DNA of 64,000 nucleotides from Actinoplanes lutulentus (lineage in GTDB: Bacteria > Actinomycetota > Actinomycetes > Mycobacteriales > Micromonosporaceae). Shown here one piece after another: positions 32,020 to 41,127 of this stretch. A program made the translations under genes and the position numbers. The stretch is from the NCBI RefSeq assembly GCF_003259845.1, contig NZ_QLMJ01000011.1, positions 1-64,000 of the forward strand. Reading direction: 5' to 3'. Within the stretch, counting starts at the first letter, position 1. Each line of letters opens with the position of its first letter. The notes beneath the pieces were generated by a model. It had not been told where the DNA came from. It worked only from the letters and a program-made list of their open reading frames with translations, and searched no databases.

Positions 32020-32696
32020 GCCGCCACCCGCTCGCGCAGGTGCCCGTCGCGGACCTCGACGATCCGGGTGGCGCAGCGCCGGGCCAGCTCCGGGTCGTGG
32101 GTGACCAGCAGGATGGTCTGCCCGCTGCGGTTGATGTCGCGCAGCAGCTCCATGACCTGCTGCCCGGCGGCCGCGTCGACGGCGCCGGTCGGTTCGTCGG
32201 CGAGCAGCAGCCGGGGTCGGTTGATCAGAGCGCGGGCGACGGCGACGCGCTGGCGTTCGCCGCCGGAGAGCTTCGCCGGGAACGCGCCGGCCCGGCTCGC
32301 CAGACCGAGACTGTCGAGGAGTTCGTCGGCGCGGGCCAGGGCCGCTTTGCGTCCGGTGCCGGCCAGCTGGGCGGGCAGCACCACGTTCTCCCGGGCGGTC
32401 AGCTCGTCGAGCAGATGGAAGAACTGGAAGATGATGCCGATGCCGGTGCGGCGGTGCTTCGCCAGGGCGGTCTCGGAGAGTTTGTTCAGCACGGTGCCGC
32501 CGACCGACACCGAGCCGCTGGTCGGCCGGTCCAGGCCCGCGACCAGGTTGAGCAGCGTGGACTTGCCGCTGCCGGACGGGCCCATCACGGCGACCGCCTC
32601 ACCCTCGGCGACGACCAGGTCGACATGGTCGAGGGCCGGCGGACCGGCACTTTCGTACTGTTTGGTGACTGCGTCAAGGCGTACCAGATCTGTCAT
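32016..32696 (-). CDS. ABC transporter ATP-binding protein (LolD/MacB type)
   Basis: 226 residues. Walker A GPSGSGKST, Q-loop FQFFHLL, signature LSGGERQRVAVARAL, Walker B LLLADEPTG and H-loop VTHDPE are all intact. The length and the LNLVAGLDRPTSG segment fit the LolD/MacB/FtsE class, which pairs with FtsX-type permeases. ATG at 32694-32696. Divergent from the kinase at 32829. Confidence 0.93.
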   Translation of the reverse strand: MTDLVRLDAVTKQYESAGPPALDHVDLVVAEGEAVAVMGPSGSGKSTLLNLVAGLDRPTSGSVSVGGTVLNKLSETALAKHRRTGIGIIFQFFHLLDELTARENVVLPAQLAGTGRKAALARADELLDSLGLASRAGAFPAKLSGGERQRVAVARALINRPRLLLADEPTGAVDAAAGQQVMELLRDINRSGQTILLVTHDPELARRCATRIVEVRDGHLRERVAA

Positions 32697-32828
32697 GGAC
32701 CGGGACGCTAGGCCCGGCCATGGGGGTCGCGGATCGGGCGCGTGGCGGGCTTTCAGGGGAGGCGTCATACCTGGGATGTAGTCACCTGGGCCGATGCCCT
32801 GCGGCGAAGCAGGCGGCAGAATGTCGAC

Positions 32829-34157
32829 GTGTCCCGAATCCTCGCGCTGTGGCGTTCCGGTGAGCACGTGGTCTGGTTCGACCTCGTGCTCGTCGTGCTG
32901 CTGACGTTCGCCGCCGTGTGGATGAGCAGTGAGGGCGGTGACGCGCCCGCGTTGCCGCTGCCGCCCGAGGTGATGTTCCCCGGCCAGACGTTCCAGCCGG
33001 AGCAGCCGACCGGCAAGATCCTGGCGGCCAATCTGTTGATCACGCTGCCGCTGCTGGGCCGGCGACGATGGCCGCTCTTCTGCTTCGCGTTCCAGTTCCT
33101 CGCGCTGTCCACCATCGACATCGACGGCAATCTGGCCAACCTGATCGCCCTGCTGGTCGGCGTCTATGCGGTCGCCATCCACGGGCGGTCGGCGGCGCTG
33201 TCGATGGGCGTGCTGCTCGCCGCGTGCGTGGTGACCGCCGCTGCCGACGGTGACACCTGGCCGAGCCTGCCGGATTGGGCCGGCGTGTTCGTGCTGGTCA
33301 TGCCGATCGGCCTGCTCGGTGTGGCGGTCCGGGCCGCGCGCAGCCGCGCCCAGGCGTCCGAGCAGCGCGCCGAGGCCCTGCAACGCGAGCAGCAGGCCGC
33401 GACCCAGCTGGCCGTCGCGCACGAGCAGGCCCGGATCGCGCGCGAGCTGCACGACATCGTCAGCCATCACGTCAGCGTGATGACCATCCAGGCGGGCGCG
33501 GCCGGCAAGGTCCTGGCTCAGGATCCGCAGGCCGCGCGGGGTGCGCTCGCCGCCGTCGAGGCGAGCGGCCGGGAGACGATGGCCGAGCTGCGGCACCTGC
33601 TGGGCGTGCTCGCGCCCGGCCCCGACGACGATCTGCTGCACCCGCAGCCGGGCCTCGATCAGCTGGAGTCGCTGGTCGAGAGCGTCCGCCAGGCAGGCCA
33701 GCCGGTCACCCTCACGGTGACCGATGTTGATCTGCCGCGTGGTCTGGACCTCACTGTTTACCGGGTGGTGCAGGAGGCGCTGACGAACGCTCTGCGTTAC
33801 GCCCCGGGCGCGCGGACCTCGGTCACCGTCCGCCTGACCGGCGGCCAGCTGGCGGTCGAGGTCCTCAACGACGAGCCGGCGCTGCGCGCCGAGATCGGTG
33901 GTCCCGCTTCTGCCGGCGGCGGCAGCGGGCTGCTGGGTCTTTCCGAGCGACTACGTGTGTACGGAGGAAGCCTGTCCAGCGGCAGACGCGTCGGCGGCGG
34001 GTTCCGCGTCCACGCGACGATCCCGCTGACCCCGGCCGATGCGACAAGCCCCGCCGACTCGAGCCACGTCGAGGCCAGGCCCGCCGCCGCGAGCCCCGCC
34101 GCTGCGAGACCCGCCGACCCGAGTTCCGCCGACCCCGGCAAGGAGCGAGCCGCATGA
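32829..34157 (+). CDS. NarL-type sensor histidine kinase
   Basis: 442 residues. Four to five membrane helices (about 14-150), coiled coil (RSRAQASEQRAEALQREQQAA), HisKA_3 box ARIARELHDIVSHHVSVMTIQ and ATPase domain with VVQEALTNALRYAPG and GLLGLSERLRVYGG. A Pro/Ala/Ser-rich C-terminal tail of 35 residues has imperfect repeats. GTG at 32829 (VSRILALW) chosen because homology begins there; upstream alternatives have no ribosome site. The response regulator overlaps the stop (ATGA). Divergent from the ABC exporter it probably regulates. Confidence 0.9.
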   Translation: MSRILALWRSGEHVVWFDLVLVVLLTFAAVWMSSEGGDAPALPLPPEVMFPGQTFQPEQPTGKILAANLLITLPLLGRRRWPLFCFAFQFLALSTIDIDGNLANLIALLVGVYAVAIHGRSAALSMGVLLAACVVTAAADGDTWPSLPDWAGVFVLVMPIGLLGVAVRAARSRAQASEQRAEALQREQQAATQLAVAHEQARIARELHDIVSHHVSVMTIQAGAAGKVLAQDPQAARGALAAVEASGRETMAELRHLLGVLAPGPDDDLLHPQPGLDQLESLVESVRQAGQPVTLTVTDVDLPRGLDLTVYRVVQEALTNALRYAPGARTSVTVRLTGGQLAVEVLNDEPALRAEIGGPASAGGGSGLLGLSERLRVYGGSLSSGRRVGGGFRVHATIPLTPADATSPADSSHVEARPAAASPAAARPADPSSADPGKERAA

Positions 34158-34837
34158 CCCGGGTAGTGATCGCCGACGACCAGGCGCTGGTGCGGACCGG
34201 GTTCTCGATGATTCTGGCGTCGGAGGGCATCGAGGTGGCCGGCCACGCGGCGAACGGGCACGAGGCCATCGCCGCGACCCGGCGCCTGCGCCCCGACGTC
34301 GTGCTCATGGACATCCGCATGCCGGAGCTCGACGGTCTCGAAGCGACCCGCCGCATCCTCGCCGACACCCCGGTCACCAGCGCCGGCGATCCGGTCCGGG
34401 TCGTCATCCTGACCACGTTCGACCTCGATCAGTACGTTTACGCCGCGCTCACCGCCGGTGCCAGCGGATTCCTGCTCAAGGACGTGACGCCGGACCACCT
34501 CATCCACGCGGTCCGGCTGGTCCGCGACGGTGACGCGCTGCTCGCCCCGACGATCACCCGCCGGCTGATCGAGCGGTTCGCCCAGGCCGATCCGGAGCGG
34601 GTCGCCCTGCACCGCGACCTCGCCACCCTGACACCCCGGGAACTGGAGGTGCTGACGCTGCTCGCGGGCGGGCTGAGCAACCCGGAGCTGGCGGCCGGGC
34701 TCAGGCTGAGCGAGGCCACCGTGAAGACCCACATCACCCGCATCCTGACGAAACTCCAGCTGCGCGACCGGGTCCAGGCCGTCGTGGTGGCGTACGAAAC
34801 AGGTCTCGTCACGCCGAGCGCCCGCCGTCCTGGATAG
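34154..34837 (+). CDS. NarL-family response regulator
   Basis: 227 residues. Receiver with VVIADDQALV, phosphoacceptor in VVLMDIRMPELDG and lysine in FLLKDV; LuxR-type HTH LTPRELEVLTLLAGGLSNPELAAGLRLSEATVKTHITRILTKL. Translationally coupled to the kinase at 32829. Likely targets are the divergent ABC exporter genes. Confidence 0.93.
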   Translation: MTRVVIADDQALVRTGFSMILASEGIEVAGHAANGHEAIAATRRLRPDVVLMDIRMPELDGLEATRRILADTPVTSAGDPVRVVILTTFDLDQYVYAALTAGASGFLLKDVTPDHLIHAVRLVRDGDALLAPTITRRLIERFAQADPERVALHRDLATLTPRELEVLTLLAGGLSNPELAAGLRLSEATVKTHITRILTKLQLRDRVQAVVVAYETGLVTPSARRPG

Positions 34838-34875
34838 GTCATGCACCAGAAACAAAACGAGACCAGACTGCGGGC

Positions 34876-35910
34876 ATGTTCGTTGTTCCCACCGTCGACA
34901 TCAGTGCCTGGGTCGAGGACGGCTCCGCTGAGGCACGGGCCGCCACCGTCGAAGCTCTTGATCACGCCTGCCGGACCGTGGGGTTCATGCAGGTCGTCGG
35001 GCACGGGGTGCCGGCCGTGATCACCGACGGGCTGGCGTCGGCGATCGACGAGTTCTTCGGCCAGGAGCTGGAGGCCAAGAAGGAGTTCGTGCGGCCGCCC
35101 GCGGAGAACCGGGGGTACAGCCCGCCGAAAAGCGAGTCGCTCAGTTACAGCCTCGGGGTCGATCCCGTGAGCCGGATGAACGACTTCTTCGAGGCGTTCA
35201 ACGTGGGTGCTTCGGCCGCCGACTATCCGGCGGTCGCGTTGTCGGAGCAGGACTATGCGGCAAACACCTGGCCGTCGGCTTCTTTCCAGGATTGTGTCGA
35301 GCCTTATTTTCGCGAGGCGCGGCGGGTTGCGCGTACCCTGACCAGGGTTTTCTCTGCCGCTCTCGGGGTGGATCCGAGTTTCTTCGAGCAGCTCACGAGC
35401 CACTCGATCGATGTGCTGCGGATGAACAACTACGCGTTGCCGCCCGGCCGGATCGAGCTCGGGGCCGATCTGACCGGCATGGGTGAGCACACCGATTTCG
35501 GCATCGTCACCGTTCTCTGGGCTGATCGGGTCGCGGGGTTGCAGGTGCTCGGCGCCGACAAGGTCTGGCACGACGTGCAGCCGGCCGAGGGTGCGCTGCT
35601 GATCAACCTGGGTGACATCTCGGCCCGGCTCACCAACGACCAGTGGATGTCGACGCTGCATCGGGTCAAGCCGCCGGTTGTCGACGGGACGATCGAGCGG
35701 CGCCGGTCGGCCGCGTTCTTCCACGACGGCAACGCGGACGCGGTCGTCGCGCCGCTGCCGGGGTTCGGGGAGCCGCTCTACGACCCGGTGACCGTGAAGG
35801 AGCACATCGTCGCAAAGCTGAGCGGGTCACGGGCCGGGGTCAAGAACGTCGCCGCGGTGCGCGAGGCGTCCCGAGTGCTGGCCGCGGCCACTGCCGAACA
35901 CGACCGCTAG
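34876..35910 (+). CDS. isopenicillin-N-synthase-like 2OG-Fe(II) dioxygenase
   Basis: 344 residues. The N-terminal DIOX_N region (VPTVDISAW, TVGFMQVVGHGVP) and the double-stranded beta-helix core carry the iron triad as GEHTDFGIVT (H, D) and TLHRVKPP (H), with the 2-oxoglutarate-binding RxS as RRRSAAFF. The family contains gibberellin, flavonoid and antibiotic-modifying oxygenases; no biosynthetic cluster is nearby, so the substrate is open. ATG at 34876; no obvious partner gene. Confidence 0.9.
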   Translation: MFVVPTVDISAWVEDGSAEARAATVEALDHACRTVGFMQVVGHGVPAVITDGLASAIDEFFGQELEAKKEFVRPPAENRGYSPPKSESLSYSLGVDPVSRMNDFFEAFNVGASAADYPAVALSEQDYAANTWPSASFQDCVEPYFREARRVARTLTRVFSAALGVDPSFFEQLTSHSIDVLRMNNYALPPGRIELGADLTGMGEHTDFGIVTVLWADRVAGLQVLGADKVWHDVQPAEGALLINLGDISARLTNDQWMSTLHRVKPPVVDGTIERRRSAAFFHDGNADAVVAPLPGFGEPLYDPVTVKEHIVAKLSGSRAGVKNVAAVREASRVLAAATAEHDR

Positions 35911-35940
35911 GACGCCGCCGGCCACCGCCGAATATGGCCG

Positions 35941-36039
35941 ATGGCTCGCTGCTATCACTTCAGGACGCGGCCGCTGGCTCGCTGCGGCCACTTCAGGACG
36001 CGACCGCTGGCACGCTGCGGTCACTTCAGGACGCGGCCG
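35941..36039. repeat. three 33-bp tandem repeats
   Basis: Units 35941-35973, 35974-36006 and 36007-36039 share GCTCGCTG and CACTTCAGGACGCG. The third unit contains the SDR stop codon and its last codons (GRVLK), so the two others look like duplications of that 3' end. Confidence 0.85.
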
Positions 36040-36791
36040 CTGATCGCCAAAGCGAGCCGGCGCGGGGCGAGCGTTGACATGCGGGCGGTGAAGGCGTTCA
36101 TCGTGCCGGAGACGAAGCTGGGGCGCGGGCGGGAACGGTCGAGCTCGCGCATGGTCCGGCTGACCACCTGCTCGGCCGTCTCGAAGCGGCCGAAGGCTGC
36201 GTCGGTCGTGCCGACCACGTCGAAGAACTCGGTGCTGGTCGGGCCGGGGCTGACGGTGAGGACGTGCAGGCCGCTGCCGCGCGTCTCGTAGGACAGCGCC
36301 TCGGAGAAGCTGAGCACAAACGCCTTGGTCGCGCCGTAGACCGCCATCTGCGGGCAGGGCTGATAAGCGGCGGTGCTCGCGATGTTGACCAGCACCCCGG
36401 TCAGGTCGGGCAGGAACTCGCGGGTCAGGCCCACGAGCGTGCTCACGTTGAGCGTGATCATCTCCTGGATGCGGGCCGGGTCGGCCTCAGCGAACGCGCC
36501 TTTCGCCCCGAAGCCGGCGTTGTTGACCAGCGACTGGACGCGGATGCCGCGCTCGTCGAGCTGGGCGCGCAGCTTGGCCGGGGCGTCCGGAGCGCCCAGG
36601 TCGAGCGCGATCGGAACAGCGGAGATGCCGTGCTCACGCTCGAGCCGGCCGGCCAGCTCGACCAGCCGGTCCTCGCGCCGGGCGACCAGGACGACGTCGG
36701 CGCCCCGGGCGGCGAACTGGGTGGCGAACTCGGCGCCGAGGCCCGAGCTGGCGCCGGTGATCAGGACGTGGGTTCCTCGATAAGACCTCAT
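36021..36791 (-). CDS. short-chain dehydrogenase/reductase
   Basis: 256 residues, classical SDR: cofactor motif TGASSGLGAEFA, VNNAGFGAKG, catalytic IASTAAYQP and Y-x-x-x-K as YGATK. The ARRE segment after strand two favours NADPH. Substrate unknown. The ATG at 36789-36791 is preferred because an upstream ATG at 36827 would put the start inside the 36800-36836 operator. Divergent from the TetR gene at 36855, its probable regulator. Confidence 0.9.
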   Translation of the reverse strand: MRSYRGTHVLITGASSGLGAEFATQFAARGADVVLVARREDRLVELAGRLEREHGISAVPIALDLGAPDAPAKLRAQLDERGIRVQSLVNNAGFGAKGAFAEADPARIQEMITLNVSTLVGLTREFLPDLTGVLVNIASTAAYQPCPQMAVYGATKAFVLSFSEALSYETRGSGLHVLTVSPGPTSTEFFDVVGTTDAAFGRFETAEQVVSRTMRELDRSRPRPSFVSGTMNAFTARMSTLAPRRLALAISGRVLK

Positions 36792-36799
36792 AAACCCGA

Positions 36800-36836
36800 A
36801 TGTAGGCAGCGACAGCATTGTTGTCAACGCCTACAT
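36800..36836. promoter_or_regulatory. TetR operator between SDR and tetR
   Basis: ATGTAGGC (36800-36807) and GCCTACAT (36829-36836) with inner GACA/TGTC pairs form a 37-bp imperfect palindrome in the divergent promoter region. Confidence 0.75.
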
Positions 36837-36854
36837 TGGTTTAGGATTCACCGG

Positions 36855-37430
36855 GTGAGCCCTTACCACCACGGAAACCTCCGCGCCGAGCTGCTGGAAC
36901 GCGCCTGGGAGGTGGTCGACCGCGACGGGCTCGACGGGCTTTCGCTGCGCGGGCTCTCCCGGGACATCGGGGTCAGTCACGGGGCTTCCGCGCGGCACTT
37001 CAAGGATCGGCAGACACTGCTCGACGCGCTCGCCCGGGCCGGGTTCACCCGCCTCAACGCGGCGATCTCCACCGCCGAGGCCGGGTCGTTCGCCGACCGG
37101 CTCCGGGCGGCCGGGCGCGCCTACGTGTCGTTCGCCGTCGCCCACCCGCGGATCCTCGACCTGATGTACGACGCGAAGCACCACCCGGACGCCAGTGCGG
37201 AGCTCGTCGACCTGAGCCACACGTCGATGCAGGAGCTGATCGCGATGATCTCGGCGGCACAGGAGGCGGGCGAGGCGCGGGCCGGCGACGCGAAGCAGCT
37301 CGCGCTGATCGTCTTCGCGAACGTTCACGGGGTCGCGACGCTAGCCACCGACGACCTGCTCGACGGGGTGCCGTGGGAGGAAGCGGCAGCGCTCACGATC
37401 GACTTCGCGTGGCGCGGGATCGCCGCCTGA
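36855..37430 (+). CDS. TetR-family regulator
   Basis: 191 residues. HTH YHHGNLRAELLERAWEVVDRDGLDGLSLRGLSRDIGVSHGASARHFKDRQTLLDAL and a TetR_C-type ligand domain (YVSFAVAHPRILDLMY). GTG at 36855. Controls the divergent SDR gene through the palindrome at 36800-36836 by inference. The ligand is unknown. Confidence 0.9.
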   Translation: MSPYHHGNLRAELLERAWEVVDRDGLDGLSLRGLSRDIGVSHGASARHFKDRQTLLDALARAGFTRLNAAISTAEAGSFADRLRAAGRAYVSFAVAHPRILDLMYDAKHHPDASAELVDLSHTSMQELIAMISAAQEAGEARAGDAKQLALIVFANVHGVATLATDDLLDGVPWEEAAALTIDFAWRGIAA

Positions 37431-37462
37431 GTTTACTTCGCGGAAACATCTTGACTACCGGA

Positions 37463-37478
37463 ATGTTATCGCTAACCT
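37463..37478. promoter_or_regulatory. LacI-type operator ATGTTATCGCTAACCT
   Basis: Near-palindrome of the ATGTTA-N4-TAACAT type used by LacI-family regulators of hemicellulase genes in actinobacteria. It lies 65 bases upstream of the GH43 start, just after a TTGACT (37451) that could be a -35 element. Confidence 0.6.
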
Positions 37479-37542
37479 TCGATTCAAGCGGGCCGGCCGT
37501 GACCACCGAAGGGAACGCGCACACCCATCCGGAGGCCGCCCC

Positions 37543-38988
37543 ATGTCCCCGTACCCTCGTCGTTTTCTGGCGGCTATAGCCGCCGCCATGCTCGCGCTGA
37601 TCACCGCCGTCCTCTCCCCCGCCGCGCCGGCGCAAGCGGCGCCCGCGGTGAATTACACGAATCCGATCGCCGGCCAGCGCGCTGACACGCACATCTACAA
37701 GCACACCGACGGCTACTACTACATGACCGCGACGGTGCCGGAGTACGACCGGATCGTGCTGCGGCGCGCCACCACACTGCAGGGTCTGTCGACCGCCGCG
37801 GAGACCGTCATCTGGCGCAAGCACACCAGCGGGATCATGGGCGCGCACATCTGGGCGCCAGAGATCCACTTCATCGACGGCAAGTGGTACGTCTACTTCG
37901 CCGCAGGCGCCACGAACGACGTGTGGGCGATCCGGATGTACGTCCTGGAGACCAGTGCGGCGAACCCGCTCACCACCGCCTGGACCGAAAAGGGTCAGAT
38001 CACCACGCCGTGGAGCACGTTCGCCCTGGACGCGTCGACGTTCGTCGCCAGCGGCGTGCGATATCTGATCTGGGCGCAGCAGGAGCCGGGCATCGCCACG
38101 AACTCCAACATCTACATCGCGCGGATGTCGAACCCATGGACGATCACCGGGACGACCGCGCGGATCGCGGTGCCGACGCTCGCCTGGGAGACGCGCGGAT
38201 ACAAGGTCAACGAGGGTCCGACAGTGGTTCAGCGCAACGGGAAGATCTTCATGACGTTCTCGGCCAGCGCCACCGACGCGAATTACTGCCTCGGGCTGCT
38301 GACCGCCACGGCCGGCAGTGATCTGCTCAACCCGGCGTCGTGGGTGAAGTCGGCCAACCCGGTCTTCGCCAGCAACGTGAACACCGGCCAATATGGTCCC
38401 GGGCACAACTCGTTCACGGTGTCCGAGGATGGTCAGAGCGACATCCTGGTGTACCACGACCGGAACTACCGCGACATCTCCGGCGATCCGCTGAATGATC
38501 CGAACCGCCGGACCCGGATCCAGAAGTTCTACTGGAACGCCGACGGCACCCCGAACTTCGGGATCCCGGTGCCGGACGGGGCCACGCCGGTGCGGCTGCG
38601 GTCCTACAACGTGGTCGACCGATTCGTCCGGCACTGGGAGTACCGAGCACGGCTCGACGCCAACGTCACGGCCCTCGCCGACTCGCAGTTCCGGATCGTC
38701 ACCGGCCTCACCGGCTCCGGGACGGTCTCCCTGGAATCGACCAACTTCCCCGGATACTTCCTGCGGCACCGCGACTTCGAGGTGTACGTCGAGCGCAACG
38801 ACGGGACGGCGACCTTCGCCGGTGACGCGAGCTTCTTCCGGCGGGCCGGCCTGTCCAGCAGCACGGCCGTCTCGTTCGAGTCGCAGAACTATCCGGGACG
38901 CTATCTGCGGCACAGCAACTACCTGATGTATGTGCAGGCCGTGTCGGATGCGGCGGGCCGGTCGGACGCTACCTACGTGTTGGAGTGA
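37543..38988 (+). CDS. secreted GH43 arabinofuranosidase-like enzyme with AbfB domain
   Basis: 481 residues. Signal peptide 1-33 (cleavage near AQAAP). A five-bladed GH43 domain (about 36-335) has candidate base D48 (RADTHIYK) and general acid E224 (KVNEGPT); the middle aspartate is probably in TFALDASTF. The C-terminal AbfB/CBM42 arabinose-binding module (about 345-481) shows VRLRSYN, FVRH, FPGYFLRH and YPGRYLRH repeats. Probably removes arabinose side chains from arabinoxylan or arabinan outside the cell. ATG with GGAGG upstream. A LacI-type operator precedes it. Confidence 0.92.
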   Translation: MSPYPRRFLAAIAAAMLALITAVLSPAAPAQAAPAVNYTNPIAGQRADTHIYKHTDGYYYMTATVPEYDRIVLRRATTLQGLSTAAETVIWRKHTSGIMGAHIWAPEIHFIDGKWYVYFAAGATNDVWAIRMYVLETSAANPLTTAWTEKGQITTPWSTFALDASTFVASGVRYLIWAQQEPGIATNSNIYIARMSNPWTITGTTARIAVPTLAWETRGYKVNEGPTVVQRNGKIFMTFSASATDANYCLGLLTATAGSDLLNPASWVKSANPVFASNVNTGQYGPGHNSFTVSEDGQSDILVYHDRNYRDISGDPLNDPNRRTRIQKFYWNADGTPNFGIPVPDGATPVRLRSYNVVDRFVRHWEYRARLDANVTALADSQFRIVTGLTGSGTVSLESTNFPGYFLRHRDFEVYVERNDGTATFAGDASFFRRAGLSSSTAVSFESQNYPGRYLRHSNYLMYVQAVSDAAGRSDATYVLE

Positions 38989-39084
38989 ACAGCCTTTTCT
39001 GGCCAAAAGAATGATCATCGGTGGCTCCCCGCCCACCTAGCATCGGCACGTTTGCGTATTTGCCAGGAAAAACGGGGAGTCACC

Positions 39085-39510
39085 ATGCAACAGAAGCTTC
39101 AGACGCGGGCGTTCGAACGAGTCGCGTCGCTCCTGCACCCGGGAGAACAGCCCATCGCCGCGGCGCGGGCCATGGTCGGCGCGTTCACCGCCAGCCGGGC
39201 CGGCACCATCGCCCACCACGGTGTCGTCCTGGCCGGCGCCGGTGCCGGCTCGGCGGCCCTCGCCGCGCACCGCAAGCAGTTCGTCGTGGTCACCAATTAC
39301 CGGGTGTTCTTCCTGCCGCAGACCATCCTGGGCGGGCCCGGCAAGACCGTCCTCGCCGAACTGCCCCGGACCCAGGTTGCCCTCGCCGAGGCGAAGATCG
39401 GCTTCGCGAGCATCCTGCGGCTCGCCTTCTCCGGCACCGACGGCGTCTCGCTCACGTTCCCGCGGTCGGACCAAAAGAACGCGGTGGCACTGGCCGAGTC
39501 GCTGCGCTGA
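39085..39510 (+). CDS. hypothetical protein with PH-like fold
   Basis: 141 residues, not recognised with confidence. After an N-terminal helix (RAFERVASLLHPGEQPIAA) and an Ala/Gly-rich segment, the pattern FVVVTNYRVFFLPQ..LPRTQVALAEAKIGFASILRLAFSGTDGVSLTFP resembles bacterial PH-like domains that begin with VVTNxRV. No signal peptide; possibly cytoplasmic or membrane-associated. ATG at 39085 with GGGGAG seven bases upstream. Stop abuts the convergent GNAT gene. Confidence 0.6.
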   Translation: MQQKLQTRAFERVASLLHPGEQPIAAARAMVGAFTASRAGTIAHHGVVLAGAGAGSAALAAHRKQFVVVTNYRVFFLPQTILGGPGKTVLAELPRTQVALAEAKIGFASILRLAFSGTDGVSLTFPRSDQKNAVALAESLR

Positions 39511-39963
39511 TCAGGGATTCTTACTTCCCGGGTGCAGCTTGCGGATGAAACGCAGGGACTCGTCGCGGGTGTCCTCGAAGCCGAGGCTCTCGTAGAACTT
39601 GTGCGCCGGCGCCCGATGGCTGCTGCTGGTCACCTCGACGAACAGGCAGCCCTCGGCGCGCGCCCGCTCCTCGACCGCCGCGATCAGCAGCCGGCCCGCA
39701 CCCTGCCCCCGGCTCGCCTCGTCGACGACCAGCGCCGCGAGCCGGCCGAACTTGCCGGTCACCTCCAGGATCGGCGTGATGTGCAGGGCTGCCACACCGA
39801 TCAGCGTCCCCTCGTCGTCGGCGCCGAGCAGGGCACTCGCCCGGTCGCCCAGCCAGTAATCGAGGCGGTGGCGGACGTCGCGGGCGGTTGACGCGTACCC
39901 AAGCTGTTCGAGCAGAACAGCGAGCCGGGCCGCGTCGCCCTGGTGAATCGGCCGGATGTGCAT
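39511..39963 (-). CDS. GNAT-family N-acetyltransferase
   Basis: 150 residues. The acetyl-CoA-binding motif is visible as LVVDEASRGQGAGRLLIAAVEERA (R/Q-x-x-G-x-G/A), followed by VTSSSHRAPAHKFYESLGFE. The substrate is not predictable. ATG at 39961-39963. A copy of GCGTACCCAAG (39893-39903) falls within the LGYAST codons. Confidence 0.88.
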   Translation of the reverse strand: MHIRPIHQGDAARLAVLLEQLGYASTARDVRHRLDYWLGDRASALLGADDEGTLIGVAALHITPILEVTGKFGRLAALVVDEASRGQGAGRLLIAAVEERARAEGCLFVEVTSSSHRAPAHKFYESLGFEDTRDESLRFIRKLHPGSKNP

Positions 39964-40000
39964 ACCCCCGACAGTAGTGATCCGCAGCAGCGCCGGCGTT

Positions 40001-40432
40001 CTAAGGCCCTTCGCCGAGGCGGTCCAGCAGGTCGGGCACGGCGTGCAGAATGCGGCGTTCGTCCTCGGTCAGCCGGGCCTCGATCGCGGCGGCCATCCAG
40101 CGACGGCGGGCCTCACGGTCGGCTTCGAGAGCCGTCTCACCAGCGGCAGTCAGGGTCAGCAGCACGGCGCGCTTGTCGCGCGCGTCCGGCGTCCGCGCCA
40201 CCAGAGCGCGTGCCTCCAACTCACTCACCGTGCGGCTCATGCTCTGATGCTTAACCCCGCGACCTGCCGCGAGCTGCGCGATCGTCTGCGGCCCCTCCCT
40301 GCCGAGGTCACCCAGCGTTGCTGCCTGCGGCAGCGGGAGGGTCGCTGCCCGAGCCCTTACGGTACGCACGAAGCGGCCGATCGACTGACGAAGACGCTCA
40401 GCGATGTCGGCTTCCGATGTGGCCTCCGTCAT
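40001..40432 (-). CDS. MarR-family regulator
   Basis: 143 residues. Winged HTH with QTIAQLAAGRGVKHQSMSRTVSELEARALVARTPDARDKRAVLLTLTAAG, the MarR wing signature. Divergent from the MBL-fold gene with a 15-bp palindrome between the two start codons. Confidence 0.9.
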   Translation of the reverse strand: MTEATSEADIAERLRQSIGRFVRTVRARAATLPLPQAATLGDLGREGPQTIAQLAAGRGVKHQSMSRTVSELEARALVARTPDARDKRAVLLTLTAAGETALEADREARRRWMAAAIEARLTEDERRILHAVPDLLDRLGEGP

Positions 40433-40443
40433 GCCGAAAAATA

Positions 40444-40458
40444 TACAGCCTGGCTGTA
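40444..40458. promoter_or_regulatory. MarR operator TACAGCCTGGCTGTA
   Basis: Perfect 7-1-7 palindrome 11 bases from each divergent start codon (40432 and 40469). The spacing leaves no room for a normal leader on the MBL side. Confidence 0.8.
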
Positions 40459-40468
40459 CTTTTCGACC

Positions 40469-41101
40469 ATGGAACTCACCAAGCACGCTCACGCCTGCGT
40501 AACCTTCACCGACGATGGCCGGACACTGCTCGTGGACCCCGGCACGTTCACCCCGAACGCCGCCGAACTGATCGCGGCCGCTGACGCGGTGCTGATCACC
40601 CACGAGCACTTCGACCACCTCGACGAGGCCGCCCTCGCCGCTGAGCTGGAGAAACGTCCCGATCTGCCGGTCTTCGGACCGGCCGCCATCGCGTCGAAGC
40701 TCGGCGGGCGCGCGGTTGTCGTCACGGCCGGCGACCGGATCACGCCGGCCGGGTTCACGGCGTCGGTGCACGGCGGGCGGCACGCGGTGATCCACGCGGA
40801 CATCCCGGTCATCGACAACGTCGGCTATCTGGTGGAGGGCCGGGTCTTCCACCCCGGGGACTCCTATGAGGTGCCGGAGGTCGCGGTCGAGACGCTGCTG
40901 CTGCCGACCAGCGGGCCGTGGACGAAGTTCGGCGAGGCGGCGGATTTCGTGCGGGCGGTCCGCCCGGCGCGGGTGATCCAGGTGCACGAGCTGATGCTCA
41001 GCGAGCTCGGCCAGAACTCGGCCCGGATGCTCCTCGGCGAGAACGGCCTGACCGGTCTGCCCCTGGAGATCCAGCCCCTGGGCTCGTCAACCGCGGTCTA
41101 G
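40469..41101 (+). CDS. MBL-fold metal-dependent hydrolase (UlaG-like)
   Basis: 210 residues. Metal motif THEHFDHLD (HxHxDH) plus HPGDSY and later VHELM. Size and absence of an extra domain fit the UlaG/YtkL-type branch whose roles are mostly unknown. ATG at 40469 lies only ten bases from the operator, so the transcript may be leaderless or nearly so. Probably repressed by the divergent MarR protein. Confidence 0.87.
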   Translation: MELTKHAHACVTFTDDGRTLLVDPGTFTPNAAELIAAADAVLITHEHFDHLDEAALAAELEKRPDLPVFGPAAIASKLGGRAVVVTAGDRITPAGFTASVHGGRHAVIHADIPVIDNVGYLVEGRVFHPGDSYEVPEVAVETLLLPTSGPWTKFGEAADFVRAVRPARVIQVHELMLSELGQNSARMLLGENGLTGLPLEIQPLGSSTAV

Positions 41102-41127
41102 CGATCAGGGTGGATACCCCCGGCGGA

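Noticed and set aside
34876..35910. Beta-lactam or other natural-product gene cluster around the IPNS-like oxygenase
   Set aside because: No NRPS, PKS, carrier protein or tailoring genes are nearby. The family is broad and the gene stands alone.
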